This document shows, piece by piece, positions 1-8,080 of a stretch of DNA of 64,000 nt. The translations under genes and the position numbers were made by a program. The stretch is from Bacilli bacterium. GTDB lineage: Bacteria; Bacillota_I; Bacilli_A; RF39; UBA660. The DNA lies in NCBI GenBank assembly GCA_017404555.1, contig JAFRCD010000005.1:84329-148328 (forward strand), read 5' to 3'. Position 1 is the stretch's first letter, and each line of letters opens with the position of its first letter. The notes under the pieces are model-generated. The model saw only the letters and a list, made by a program, of their open reading frames with translations. It was not told the DNA's origin and did no database searches.

Positions 1-699
1 ATAATGTCCATCACCATTCTTATCAGAAAAGAAAACTGGCTTACTATTAATCTTTTTAATTACTTCTTTAGTCACTTTCTGATCACTAGTAGAGTAGTAA
101 GCAATCTCTAATAGATTATATGCATATCTTAAATCACTTCTAGAGAGTTTTACAATTAGTTTGAGTGTTTCATCATCAATAGTAATTTTATCTAAATAAG
201 GGCTTTTTATAGCCCTTTTAAGAGCCTTTAAAATGTCTTTATCAGAGAGCTCATGTAATTCAAATAATTGACACCTGCTTCTAATAGCTGGATTAATAGA
301 ATGATAAGGATTTGAAGTAGTCATCCCAATTAAAGTAATTAAGCCACTTTCAATTTGAGGAAGTAGAAGATCTTGTTTGTCTTTATTAAGACGATGAATC
401 TCATCCATAATAAGAATAATACCATCATACATTTTTGCTTCTTCACAAACCACATCAAAATCTTTCTTATTATTAATAGTTGCATTCAAAGAACGATATC
501 TAAGTCCTAAATCATTAACAAGAGCATTAGCAATAGAAGTTTTACCAACTCCTGGAGGACCATATAAAATCATTGAAAAAAGTTTTTTATTTTTAACTAA
601 ATTAGTAAGTACTTTATCTTTACCAATTAAATGTTCTTGTCCCACAACTTCTTTTAATGATTTAGGTGCAAGTTTATAAGCTAGTGGTTTATCCATCAT
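1..699 (-). CDS. rarA: Replication-associated recombination protein A (AAA+ ATPase), C-terminus cut by window edge
   Basis: RarA/MgsA family AAA+ ATPase that acts at stalled replication forks, related to clamp-loader subunits. 233 codons are present and the C-terminal oligomerisation part lies outside the window. Visible motifs are the Walker A GPPGVGKT at about residues 47-54, Walker B ILIMDE at about 95-100, and the sensor/Arg-finger region AIRSRCQLF near 138-146. The start is one of two adjacent ATGs (699 or 696) behind a GAGG Shine-Dalgarno. It is the last visible gene of a minus-strand group with the two genes upstream (714-1893), with gaps of only 14 and 1 nt, so co-transcription is likely. 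Confidence 0.93.
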   Translation of the reverse strand, partial: MMDKPLAYKLAPKSLKEVVGQEHLIGKDKVLTNLVKNKKLFSMILYGPPGVGKTSIANALVNDLGLRYRSLNATINNKKDFDVVCEEAKMYDGIILIMDEIHRLNKDKQDLLLPQIESGLITLIGMTTSNPYHSINPAIRSRCQLFELHELSDKDILKALKRAIKSPYLDKITIDDETLKLIVKLSRSDLRYAYNLLEIAYYSTSDQKVTKEVIKKINSKPVFFSDKNGDGHY

Positions 700-713
700 A
701 TCACATCCTCAAA

Positions 714-1028
714 CTATTTTATTTTTGGTGTTTTCTTAAATACTTTCACATTAGTAATTATATCTTCTTTTTTAGTTTTATTAACTGGTACTATTGCACC
801 GCATCTGACACATTTTCTTACCATGCCATCTTTTACCGTAAGAGTTTTATCAGCGCTTAATCTATGACCTTCAATTTCACATATTTTACGAGCTATCTCT
901 TGTAATCTCTCAATAGATCGTTCTTTTCTAATAGCAAGATACTCCATATCAGCATTTATTAAATTTATTTCATCTTGAATAATCTGTAAACTTCTTTTAT
1001 AAGACATTAAAAGATCTATTTTGCTCAT
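714..1028 (-). CDS. Small CxxC protein of unknown function upstream of rarA
   Basis: 104-aa soluble protein that I do not recognise as a named family. The N-terminal half is predicted helical and charged (about residues 8-50). A possible metal site is formed by Cys50, His55, Cys73 and Cys76 (C-x4-H ... CVRCG), suggesting a small zinc-binding protein; this is inference. The C-terminus is Lys/Thr rich. The start has a GAAGGA Shine-Dalgarno. It lies between the acyltransferase-like gene and rarA, 1 nt after the former and 14 nt before the latter, so it is probably translated from the same mRNA. Confidence 0.75.
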   Translation of the reverse strand: MSKIDLLMSYKRSLQIIQDEINLINADMEYLAIRKERSIERLQEIARKICEIEGHRLSADKTLTVKDGMVRKCVRCGAIVPVNKTKKEDIITNVKVFKKTPKIK

Positions 1029-1029
1029 T

Positions 1030-1893
1030 CTATTTTCCTTCTTTCAAGGTAATTTTCTTCTCCATTTTTTCTTCCAAAAGTTTTGGATGCGCTAAAAGAT
1101 ATTCTAATAATTGAACAGATTTAATCATATAGAAACCATCTGCAATTCTTTCATCTAAAGTAATTCCAAAGTCACAGAAACTTCTAATTTCCTTTTTACC
1201 ATTATCTAAAATAACTTCTTTTTGATATATTTTACCCATTGTAATAAGCATTGAATTAGTACCAAAAGTACTTAAATGATGATAAATAGCTGTAGTTGAA
1301 CCAATACTGCCAATATTAGACACAACAGCACTACTATAATAAATAATTTCTTCTGTCATTGATAAAGGTAATAAATCATGTTTATCTGCCCACTTATAAC
1401 AACCAACTACAAAATAACGTAATAATCTTGGTAATTTACCAACTTTAGATACTAAATCATCAGTTGAACTAGTTTCACTATTTCTTGATTCATGAACTCT
1501 TTTCCCAATCTTCTTAGAAAAAGTAAAAATATTATCATCTTCTAAAGCTTTTATAACCTGCATTACTTCTTGAGAATCATCATTAAACTCCATCTTCGCC
1601 ACAAAAGATACTGTAACATTATTACGATCATAAAACTTTCCATTAACAATAAATCTATTTAAATATGGTCTATTATAAATAACTTTCGCAATAGCTGTAG
1701 AAAAAGCATGAAAACAAGTAATATGAACATCTTTCTTTTTATTCTCTTTTTCCAAGTATTTAAGAAGTTCAGTTACATCAATACTATAATTACCGTATAC
1801 TTCATTATCAACTCTTCTTTTTAAAATATCATGCATAATATAATTCATTCCATTTAAATTGGTAACAACCTTACCATCTTTACGATTTCGCAT
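1030..1893 (-). CDS. Stand-alone 2-oxoacid dehydrogenase E2-type acyltransferase domain protein, catalytic His missing
   Basis: 287 aa, matching the chloramphenicol-acetyltransferase-like core domain of dihydrolipoamide acyltransferases (E2). It lacks the lipoyl and E1/E3-binding domains, so it cannot be a normal E2. The hallmark DHRxxDG motif reads DERIADG at residues 247-253: the catalytic histidine position is Glu248. The structural parts SSAVVSNIGSIG (~187-198) and TFGTNSMLITMGKI (~209-222) are kept. No E1, E3 or lipoylation genes are nearby. Start: ATG behind GAGGTG; promoter TTGTTT-17-TATAAT overlaps the divergent xerD promoter. Probably a catalytically inactive or re-purposed acyl-CoA-binding relative. 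Confidence 0.7.
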   Translation of the reverse strand: MRNRKDGKVVTNLNGMNYIMHDILKRRVDNEVYGNYSIDVTELLKYLEKENKKKDVHITCFHAFSTAIAKVIYNRPYLNRFIVNGKFYDRNNVTVSFVAKMEFNDDSQEVMQVIKALEDDNIFTFSKKIGKRVHESRNSETSSTDDLVSKVGKLPRLLRYFVVGCYKWADKHDLLPLSMTEEIIYYSSAVVSNIGSIGSTTAIYHHLSTFGTNSMLITMGKIYQKEVILDNGKKEIRSFCDFGITLDERIADGFYMIKSVQLLEYLLAHPKLLEEKMEKKITLKEGK

Positions 1894-1910
1894 CTCAACA
1901 CCTCATAATA

Positions 1911-1939
1911 ATTATATCATCAATTTGTAAAACAAACAA
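1911..1939 (-). promoter_or_regulatory. SigA-type promoter of the acyltransferase-like / rarA group
   Basis: On the minus strand, -35 TTGTTT (1934-1939), 17-nt spacer, extended -10 TGATATAAT (-10 at 1911-1916). It overlaps the divergent xerD promoter, so polymerase binding at one may hinder the other. Confidence 0.6.
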
Positions 1940-1953
1940 TTTTGAATTATAAT
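1925..1953 (+). promoter_or_regulatory. SigA-type promoter of xerD
   Basis: -35 TTGTAA (1925-1930), 17-nt spacer, -10 TATAAT (1948-1953), about 19 nt before the xerD ATG at 1972. Confidence 0.65.
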
Positions 1954-1971
1954 ATAAATAGGGTGAGTAAG

Positions 1972-2865
1972 ATGGAAATAAGTACTGCCATAGAAGATTA
2001 TTTAAATTACTGTCTAGTGGAAAAAGGACTATCTAAAAGAACTAATAAGTCCTACCACTATGATTTGTTATCATATCAAGATTATCTAAAGAAAAAACAT
2101 ATTACAAAAGTTAATAGTATTGAAACTAAAACAATCGAGAATTACTTAAAACATTGCTATAACAACAATGAAGAAGTAAGTACTATTGCTCATAAACTAA
2201 CAGTTATTAAAAATTTCCATAATTACTTATATAAAGAAAAAATAGTAAAAAAGAATGTCGCCGAGTTTATAGCTCGTCCTAAAACTAAGAAAACATTACC
2301 CAAAACATTAAGTATAAAGGAAGTAGATAAACTACTTGACATTAAACTAGAAACTCCTTTTGACTACCGAAATAAAGCCATGTTAGAATTAATGTATGCA
2401 TCAGGATTAAGAGTATCAGAATTAGTAAATCTAAAGGTCACTGATCTGGACTTTACTAATATGATTATTAGAATAACTGGTAAGGGTGCTAAAGAAAGAA
2501 TAGTTCCCTTTGGGGAATATGCTTCTGTTTCTGTGAAACTATATTTAGAAAAACGACCTAGTATGTTAAAAGGAAAAGAAGTAGAAGAGTTATTTATTAA
2601 TAATCATGGTAAACCTATTACTAGACAAGGTTTCTTTAAGAATTTAAAGAAAATTTTAAAAGACAAAGGTCTAAACGAAGATATATCTCCTCATAGTCTA
2701 AGACATTCTTTTGCAACTCATCTTCTAGAAAGGGGAACTGACTTAAGAAGTATTCAAGAATTATTAGGTCATTCAGATATATCTACTACAAAAATATATA
2801 CTCACATTAGTGAGAAGCAAGTAGAGGAGGATTATATAAAATATCATCCTCGGGAGGAAAAATGA
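1972..2865 (+). CDS. xerD: Tyrosine recombinase XerC/XerD family
   Basis: 297-aa tyrosine site-specific recombinase, the usual XerC/D length, resolving chromosome dimers at dif. The N-terminal SAM-like DNA-binding domain spans ~4-90 and the catalytic domain ~110-285. Catalytic residues are Arg147 (ASGLRVSEL), Lys171, His241, Arg244 (HSLRHSF), His267 and the nucleophile Tyr276 (TTKIYTHI). ATG 1972 is chosen over a TTG at 1942 because the TTG precedes the -10 box and ATG 1972 has GGGTGAG in front. It ends in TGA overlapping the next ATG (ATGA). XerC and XerD cannot be separated with certainty; the single-copy context favours the XerD-like chromosomal enzyme. Confidence 0.9.
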   Translation: MEISTAIEDYLNYCLVEKGLSKRTNKSYHYDLLSYQDYLKKKHITKVNSIETKTIENYLKHCYNNNEEVSTIAHKLTVIKNFHNYLYKEKIVKKNVAEFIARPKTKKTLPKTLSIKEVDKLLDIKLETPFDYRNKAMLELMYASGLRVSELVNLKVTDLDFTNMIIRITGKGAKERIVPFGEYASVSVKLYLEKRPSMLKGKEVEELFINNHGKPITRQGFFKNLKKILKDKGLNEDISPHSLRHSFATHLLERGTDLRSIQELLGHSDISTTKIYTHISEKQVEEDYIKYHPREEK

Positions 2866-3275
2866 AAGCATTACGGATAATTTCAATTATAATTTCAGTA
2901 GGTTATATCTTAGTAGGATTTTACTTATTTTTTGCAAATGATATGGAAGCTATATTTATACCTATTATTATGAGTACTATCGCTGGTATACCGTTATTAT
3001 ATTTGTTAAAGGACAAAGAGAAAAATAGTACTTTATGGAGAGTTATTCTTGCCATATTTGATGCCATTGGTATAGTAGTATTCTTATTCATAATACTTTC
3101 TTTCGCAATGCTTTTTAGGCCTTGTACTGGATATGATTGTTTAGGCCAAGCACTTTTTCCAATGACAAGTGCCTTTGCGTTACCAATGATGTTTGTATAT
3201 GGCTACATAAGTGTTGATTTTTTCAAAAATAATGATAAGAGGCGAGAAAATGAAGAAGAAAAAGAAAAAGAATAA
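2862..3275 (+). CDS. Membrane protein of unknown function
   Basis: 137 aa with four predicted hydrophobic segments (about residues 4-24, 29-48, 59-84 and 98-120) and a charged Lys/Glu/Arg tail. Two cysteines (PCTGYDC) lie in the loop before the last segment. It overlaps the xerD stop by 4 nt and has GGGAGG in front, so it is translationally coupled to xerD. No family recognised. The next gene encodes a protein of similar size and layout with a matching C-x-n-C loop, suggesting that the two are distant paralogues. Confidence 0.75.
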   Translation: MKALRIISIIISVGYILVGFYLFFANDMEAIFIPIIMSTIAGIPLLYLLKDKEKNSTLWRVILAIFDAIGIVVFLFIILSFAMLFRPCTGYDCLGQALFPMTSAFALPMMFVYGYISVDFFKNNDKRRENEEEKEKE

Positions 3276-3687
3276 TTATATAAAAACAAGTGCTGTAATA
3301 GCTATAATTAATACAGTTTTACTAATATTTCTAGCATTTGTATTACCAACAGAAATACTATTTCTTGCCATTGTAAACGTAATTCCTTTGATACTTTATT
3401 TTGCCAAAATAAAGAATTATACCTGGGTAACAATTCTTTTTATCATTATAAATGATCTTGTATTCCTAATTTGTTTTGGTTATCTAGTATACTGGTTTAT
3501 ATTTTCTCTAGGACATAGTAATTGTAATGAATTAATCTGTTTTAATACCACTGGTATTGTTATCCTAGGATTATTTATTAATTTTATTGTCTTTTTACCA
3601 TATATTATTCTAAGTATAGATATGATTAAAAACAGAAAAAAGAAAAAGAAAAAAACGAAAACAAGAAAAAGAAATAATATGATATAA
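3250..3687 (+). CDS. Membrane protein of unknown function, likely relative of its upstream neighbour
   Basis: 145 aa. It begins with a run of lysines, has four hydrophobic segments (roughly 12-35, 40-58, 62-85 and 100-125) and a basic Lys/Arg tail. The start at 3250 is preferred to a GTG at 3211 because GAGGCGAG precedes it; it overlaps the previous gene by 26 nt. A loop with two Cys (CNELIC) sits where the neighbour has PCTGYDC. Function unknown; probably a paired or hetero-oligomeric membrane protein (inference). Confidence 0.7.
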   Translation: MKKKKKKNNYIKTSAVIAIINTVLLIFLAFVLPTEILFLAIVNVIPLILYFAKIKNYTWVTILFIIINDLVFLICFGYLVYWFIFSLGHSNCNELICFNTTGIVILGLFINFIVFLPYIILSIDMIKNRKKKKKKTKTRKRNNMI

Positions 3688-3710
3688 TAAAGAAACAGAG
3701 GGAGATAACT

Positions 3711-4877
3711 ATGAGGTTTAAAAGAGTATTTTTACTGGTATTAGATTCACTAGGAGTAGGAGAAGCAGAAGATGCGGTTAACTATGGTGATACAGGTGCT
3801 AATACTTTAAAACATATTGAAGAAAATTATGATTTATTTATACCTAACTTAAAGAAGATAGGTTTCTTAAATACAGTTAATATGGATGTTAAAGAAGATG
3901 TAGATGCCTATTATACAATGGCTAAACCCAATAACGCTGGTAAAGACCATATAAATGGCTATTATGAGTTAATTGGTTTATTATCTACAATTCCATATAA
4001 AACATTTAATGAGGGCTTTCCTGGCGAAATAATAGCTAATATAGAGCATATTACTGGTAGGAAAGTACTTGGTAATATCTGTTGTACTGATGATACTATT
4101 ATTAAAGAATTAGGAGAAGCTGCAATAAACTATGGAGGTCTAATTGTTTATACTTCTGCTGATTCAGATTTACAAATAGCGGCTCATGAAGATATCATAG
4201 ATATTGATACATTGTATAAATATGCTGAAAGGATAAGAGCTTTAACCCTTAGAGAAAATTGGCGAGTAGGGAGAGTTATCGCTAGACCATTTAATGGTTC
4301 AGCGGGTAATTATAAGTTCATTAAAACTGCTCGTAAGGACTTTGCACTAAAGCCCCCTAAAAGAACTATTTTAGATAAACTATGTGAGAAAAAGTACAAT
4401 GTTATTGGAATAGGGGAAGTAAATGCTATTTTTGATGGAGCAGGTATTAATAAAACTATTAAAGCCGTAGATAATGCCGAAGCCATTAATAAATTAATTG
4501 ATATTATGGATAAGAAGTTTACTGGTTTATGTATTACTAGTTTAAATGACTTTGATACTGTATATGGCCATAATAGAGATGTCGAAGGATATGGTAAAGC
4601 TATAGAAGATTTAGATGTTGATATTCCCCTAATTCTAAATAAACTAGAATTAGATGATTTACTTATTATTACAGCTGATCATGGTAATGATCCTACTTTC
4701 CCAGGTAATGATCATACTAGGGAAAATGTACCGGTTATACTCTATAGTCGTAATTTTTCAGAACCAAAGCGCTTAATACCATTTAAGACTTTAGCAGATA
4801 TTGGTGCTACTATAGCAGATAACTTTGAAATCGATCCTCCAGAAATAGGAGAGAGTATACTAAGTATTCTAGTATAA
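3711..4877 (+). CDS. deoB: Phosphopentomutase
   Basis: 388 aa, normal for DeoB of the alkaline phosphatase superfamily. It interconverts ribose-1-P/ribose-5-P and the deoxyribose equivalents for nucleoside salvage, using Mn2+. N-terminal LVLDSLGVGE supplies the first metal ligand, followed by GDTGANTL around the nucleophile; near the C-terminus ITADHGNDPTFPGNDHTRE carries the remaining metal ligands. Shine-Dalgarno GAGGGAG at 3696-3702 region. A strong terminator follows. No nucleoside phosphorylase or deoC is adjacent, so it appears to be the last gene of the xerD unit. Confidence 0.96.
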   Translation: MRFKRVFLLVLDSLGVGEAEDAVNYGDTGANTLKHIEENYDLFIPNLKKIGFLNTVNMDVKEDVDAYYTMAKPNNAGKDHINGYYELIGLLSTIPYKTFNEGFPGEIIANIEHITGRKVLGNICCTDDTIIKELGEAAINYGGLIVYTSADSDLQIAAHEDIIDIDTLYKYAERIRALTLRENWRVGRVIARPFNGSAGNYKFIKTARKDFALKPPKRTILDKLCEKKYNVIGIGEVNAIFDGAGINKTIKAVDNAEAINKLIDIMDKKFTGLCITSLNDFDTVYGHNRDVEGYGKAIEDLDVDIPLILNKLELDDLLIITADHGNDPTFPGNDHTRENVPVILYSRNFSEPKRLIPFKTLADIGATIADNFEIDPPEIGESILSILV

Positions 4878-4879
4878 TA

Positions 4880-4907
4880 AAAGAAAGAGAACCCTCTTTC
4901 TTTTTTA
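4880..4907. terminator. Intrinsic terminator, bidirectional, between deoB and the DUF1540 gene
   Basis: 10-bp stem AAAGAAAGAG / CTCTTTCTTT (4880-4889, 4894-4903) with loop AACC. The A/T flanks let it work for both convergent genes. Confidence 0.75.
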
Positions 4908-5105
4908 TTCATCAAAATAATACTCGGTAGCAAATTCTTCATTATCACGCGCTAAAAAGCTTTTACAAGATGTTTCTGATGCATCGTATGCAATTTCATC
5001 AGAAACACACCCTACGTCTATCTCCTCTAACTGACAAAGAGAGTGGTCTAAGTCCTGAAAAGCACAGTTCTCTACAGTACAGTTAATCTTCTTACATTTA
5101 ACCAT
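4905..5105 (-). CDS. DUF1540 domain protein (small cysteine-rich)
   Basis: 66 aa with the DUF1540 cysteine pattern: CKKINCTVENC near the N-terminus, then C (HSLCQLEEIDVG), then C in ETSCKSF. Such proteins are short Firmicutes proteins probably binding metal; function unknown. GGAGG lies before the ATG. Single-gene unit ending in the shared terminator with deoB. The acidic C-terminal tail (ARDNEEFATEYYFDE) is beyond the domain. Confidence 0.8.
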   Translation of the reverse strand: MVKCKKINCTVENCAFQDLDHSLCQLEEIDVGCVSDEIAYDASETSCKSFLARDNEEFATEYYFDE

Positions 5106-5194
5106 TATATACCTCCAGTAGTAATATTATGGATAATAAACAGATAAATATACCGATGAATTAATAAATTCAATTAAATTTAAAATATTTTTTT

Positions 5195-5236
5195 ACTCTC
5201 TTTTTACCTCAAAATAGGGGAAGTAAAAGAGTAGTT
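5195..5236. other. Imperfect inverted repeat in the 5106-5347 gap
   Basis: The 240-nt gap between the DUF1540 gene and the XRE regulator holds no convincing gene. ACTCT-x2-TTTTAC and GTAAAA-GAGT are arranged as an inverted repeat around CCTCAAAATAGGGGAA, which can form a moderate hairpin on either strand. No promoter or poly-T tract makes its role clear. Confidence 0.3.
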
Positions 5237-5335
5237 AGATGACTTTTAAAAACACTTTGTTATACTTAAAAACAAATAAATTTGAATATAGAAGTTAACA
5301 TAATATCAATTATAGGAAGTTGGTTAGGAGTAATA

Positions 5336-5360
5336 TAAAAGGAAGGATTAAACCTTCCTT
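5336..5360 (-). terminator. Terminator of the XRE regulator gene
   Basis: 8-bp stem AAGGAAGG / CCTTCCTT (5339-5346, 5353-5360), 6-nt loop, followed on the minus strand by TTTTATATT. It includes the last codons and stop of the gene. Confidence 0.7.
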
Positions 5361-6115
5361 AATTGTATCTCTGCTATCTTTTCAAAGACTTCTTTAGCGT
5401 TATCAGCATTAACTTCTGTATAACCCAACTCTTTTAAAGCCTGTACCTTTGCTGTATTCAACTCTTGAGTACGAGATAGTTTTTCTTCAGTCTTCTGTTC
5501 AATATCTTTAACAAAACGATCATGAGCCTCAGCAATCTTTTTCTTAGAAGATCCACCATTATTATATAGTGTCATAGCTGAGAACATAATTCCTTCAAAA
5601 ATAAATTGCTTTTCTTTGTTATAGACGAATTCCATCGCATCAGTAAAGCCCATAGCTTTAGACATATATGCTAATAGATACTTTAATTCATCATTAGTCT
5701 CCATAGATTGTAAATAATGATATAAATATAAATAAGTATTATATGTATCACGAGATTTATCTTCCATTAACTTCTCTTTTAATAGATTAATGATATCTGT
5801 AATAAGCTCTTGTTCTCTTTTATTAAATCCCTTAAGATCAGCTATTATTTCTCTATTAGTAGTATCCTTTACTCCTTCGTTTAGCCTACTCTCTACTTCT
5901 ATAATATATTCACCCGTTGGATTTATCTTGTCAATCTCCTTTTCATCAGTAATATTTAAAAGACTAAACAACTTGACACATTTCTCCTTAGGCCACTCTT
6001 CAAAACTATCCATTGCTAAATAGTTATATAACATTTGTCTAGATACCCCTAAATACTTAGCTAATCTAACTTTCGATATTCCTAACTCATTAAGTAAATC
6101 GTTTAATTTATTCAT
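5348..6115 (-). CDS. XRE-family transcriptional regulator
   Basis: 255 aa. The N-terminal helix-turn-helix (about residues 5-45: LGISKVRLAKYLGVSRQMLYNY) is typical Cro/CI type. The remaining 200 residues are helical, with no recognisable ligand domain; the last 60 look coiled-coil. The start at 6115 is chosen rather than 6121 because GGTG then has an 8-nt spacing. The promoter (TTGATT-17-TATAAT) overlaps an 18-bp palindrome, suggesting autoregulation. Single-gene unit with its own terminator. It could be a domesticated phage-type regulator. Confidence 0.85.
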   Translation of the reverse strand: MNKLNDLLNELGISKVRLAKYLGVSRQMLYNYLAMDSFEEWPKEKCVKLFSLLNITDEKEIDKINPTGEYIIEVESRLNEGVKDTTNREIIADLKGFNKREQELITDIINLLKEKLMEDKSRDTYNTYLYLYHYLQSMETNDELKYLLAYMSKAMGFTDAMEFVYNKEKQFIFEGIMFSAMTLYNNGGSSKKKIAEAHDRFVKDIEQKTEEKLSRTQELNTAKVQALKELGYTEVNADNAKEVFEKIAEIQLRKV

Positions 6116-6138
6116 TATCATTTCACCATCCTAATACA

Positions 6139-6167
6139 ATTATAAAGATTTTTTAGACAATAATCAA
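6139..6167 (-). promoter_or_regulatory. Promoter of the XRE regulator
   Basis: Minus strand -35 TTGATT (6162-6167), 17-nt spacer, -10 TATAAT (6139-6144), about 24 nt before the start codon. Confidence 0.65.
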
Positions 6168-6183
6168 GTGTAAATTGACACTT
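6166..6183. promoter_or_regulatory. Palindromic candidate operator at the XRE regulator promoter
   Basis: Perfect 6-bp arms AAGTGT / ACACTT separated by AAATTG. The left arm overlaps the -35 box by 2 nt, the usual position for a repressor operator. Binding by the adjacent XRE protein is inferred from position only. Confidence 0.55.
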
Positions 6184-6214
6184 TTTATAAAAATATTGCT
6201 TGACTTTAAAAAAA

Positions 6215-7318
6215 CTACAGTAAATACCATAGCTTTTCGTTATTCTTTCGTACTTCTTTTACCATTCCCCCGCCAATGCAGATATCATCAACATAGAAGA
6301 CACAAGCTTGACCAGGAGTAACAGCTTTAACATGATCATATTTAACCAAAATATTGCCATCATCTAAATATTCCAATTCTACAGGAATATCTTCTTGTCT
6401 ATATCTAAATTTAGCATTACACTTATCAGGTCTTAAATCACAATTAAAGTTGAGATCTTCTATTATAGCACTATCACTATATAAGTACTCGGTATTACCA
6501 AAAGAAATATATAGGATATTCTTATCAAGATTCTTACCAACTACAAACATTCTCTCTTCACTACCACCAATATTTAATCCCCTTCTCTGTCCAATAGTAT
6601 AATACATTAATCCTTCATGCTTACCAATAACTTCATTATTATCAATATTAACAATATCCCCTGAGGTTGCGGGTAAATAGTTCTTTAAGAAGTTTTTAAA
6701 GTTTCTCTCCCCTATAAAACAGATACCTGTTGAATCTTTTTTAGACGCAAGTGCTAAATCATGTTCTTTAGCAATTCTTCTAACCTCATCTTTAGTAATA
6801 TCACCTAACGGAAACAAAACATTTTCTAATTGTTTCACAGAAACTTGTGATAAGAAATAACTCTGATCTTTATTCAAATCAGCAGCCTTCTTTAAATAAC
6901 CATCTTCTAACTTAGCATAATGACCAGTCGCAATATAGTCAGCTCCCAGTTTTTCAGCTTCTTTCTTAAACTGATCAAACTTTATATACTTATTACACAT
7001 AATATCTGGATTAGGAGTTCTACCCTTTTTTAATTCATCAAGAAAATAAGTAAAGACATCATCCCAATACTCTTTAATAAAATCTACTCTATGCAGTTTA
7101 ATATTCAATTTTTCACATGCTTCTAACGCATCATTATAATCTTGCTCCTGAGGACAAATATTATTATTTAAATCAGGATTACCTAAAATATCATTATTAA
7201 TCGAAGAATCCCAATTACGCATAAATAACCCTTCAACATCATAGCCCTGTTCTTTTAAAAGAATAGCCGCTACTGAAGAGTCTACTCCTCCAGAAATACC
7301 GACGATAACTTTTTTCAT
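6215..7318 (-). CDS. mnmA: tRNA-specific 2-thiouridylase
   Basis: 367 aa, normal for MnmA, which thiolates U34 of tRNA-Lys, -Glu and -Gln using ATP and a sulfur relay. PP-loop GISGGVDSSV at the N-terminus (residues ~6-15). The two catalytic cysteines are expected in NPDIMCNKYIKF (about residue 100) and in STGICFIGERNF (about residue 200), and both are present. ATG 7318 has GGTGAT in front; an upstream in-frame TTG lies before the Shine-Dalgarno. No cysteine desulfurase is adjacent. Confidence 0.96.
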   Translation of the reverse strand: MKKVIVGISGGVDSSVAAILLKEQGYDVEGLFMRNWDSSINNDILGNPDLNNNICPQEQDYNDALEACEKLNIKLHRVDFIKEYWDDVFTYFLDELKKGRTPNPDIMCNKYIKFDQFKKEAEKLGADYIATGHYAKLEDGYLKKAADLNKDQSYFLSQVSVKQLENVLFPLGDITKDEVRRIAKEHDLALASKKDSTGICFIGERNFKNFLKNYLPATSGDIVNIDNNEVIGKHEGLMYYTIGQRRGLNIGGSEERMFVVGKNLDKNILYISFGNTEYLYSDSAIIEDLNFNCDLRPDKCNAKFRYRQEDIPVELEYLDDGNILVKYDHVKAVTPGQACVFYVDDICIGGGMVKEVRKNNEKLWYLL

Positions 7319-7376
7319 ATTTATCACCAAGGATATTATACTAAAAAAAGAAAGAATAATAAAGTGTTCTTCCCTT

Positions 7377-7979
7377 TTATAGTAATAATTTCATAATACT
7401 TGGTACTACTAAAACTTCAATTAAAGTAGAAATAACCATAAACACTAACAGTATTAGTAATACATTAACATATCTTCTAATAATCCTTTTATTGGTTTCT
7501 TCATGAAGAAATAAGATATGATATAAATACCTAGACATCTTAAGAGAATTATAAACTAGTATTAAAAATATACCTATGTTAATAATACTGGGAACAATAT
7601 ATATAATTCCTAAAAAAATACCTTTTGTATGATAAAAATAGATAATAGAAGCTATACTCATTCCCATAGTTAAAGCTTTAAAAGCAAAATACATCACTAT
7701 AATAGGAATACCGACTAGAGATATACCTAGTAACCATATTAAAAACATACTAATGGTGTTTTTAAAGAAAACTGTTTTTAAAGCATTACCATAGTTAAAT
7801 TTACCACTTTTAATTTGTAGAAAGAATCCTTCTATATAGTCCTTTAAAAGTATTTTATTACTCTTTGATAAAACTGCTATAACAAGAACTCCTAATAATA
7901 TAAATATTATTGCTGTAATGATTAAAAAAGCTAAAGTTTTTTTCTTATTACGTCTAATTCTAAATACCTTTTTACGCAT
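7377..7979 (-). CDS. spoIIM: Stage II sporulation protein M
   Basis: 200-aa integral membrane protein of the SpoIIM family, part of the SpoIIDMP peptidoglycan-degrading complex that drives engulfment. It has a basic cytoplasmic N-terminus (MRKKVFRIRRNKKK) and about five hydrophobic segments (17-37, 70-100, 103-118, 120-142 and 170-195). The partner SpoIIP is encoded at 27412-28302. AGGTGAT Shine-Dalgarno. SpoIID is not in this window. Confidence 0.85.
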   Translation of the reverse strand: MRKKVFRIRRNKKKTLAFLIITAIIFILLGVLVIAVLSKSNKILLKDYIEGFFLQIKSGKFNYGNALKTVFFKNTISMFLIWLLGISLVGIPIIVMYFAFKALTMGMSIASIIYFYHTKGIFLGIIYIVPSIINIGIFLILVYNSLKMSRYLYHILFLHEETNKRIIRRYVNVLLILLVFMVISTLIEVLVVPSIMKLLL

Positions 7980-8032
7980 AGTATCACCTAATTAATCCTA
8001 TTAAGAAAGATTTAACTTATGCGAAATATAAT

Positions 8033-8061
8033 TTTACAATTTATAACATTTATCTTATAAT
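8033..8061 (+). promoter_or_regulatory. Promoter of the 32-aa membrane peptide
   Basis: -35 TTTACA (8033-8038), 17-nt spacer, -10 TATAAT (8056-8061), 19 nt before the start codon at 8081. Confidence 0.65.
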
Positions 8062-8080
8062 AGAAATTGAGGTGGATATA

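Noticed and set aside
1942..1971. Longer xerD starting at TTG 1942
   Set aside because: TTG lies before the -10 box; ATG 1972 has a clear Shine-Dalgarno and normal length.
5200..5290. 18-codon ORF starting ATG near 5239
   Set aside because: No Shine-Dalgarno and AT-rich codons without pattern.
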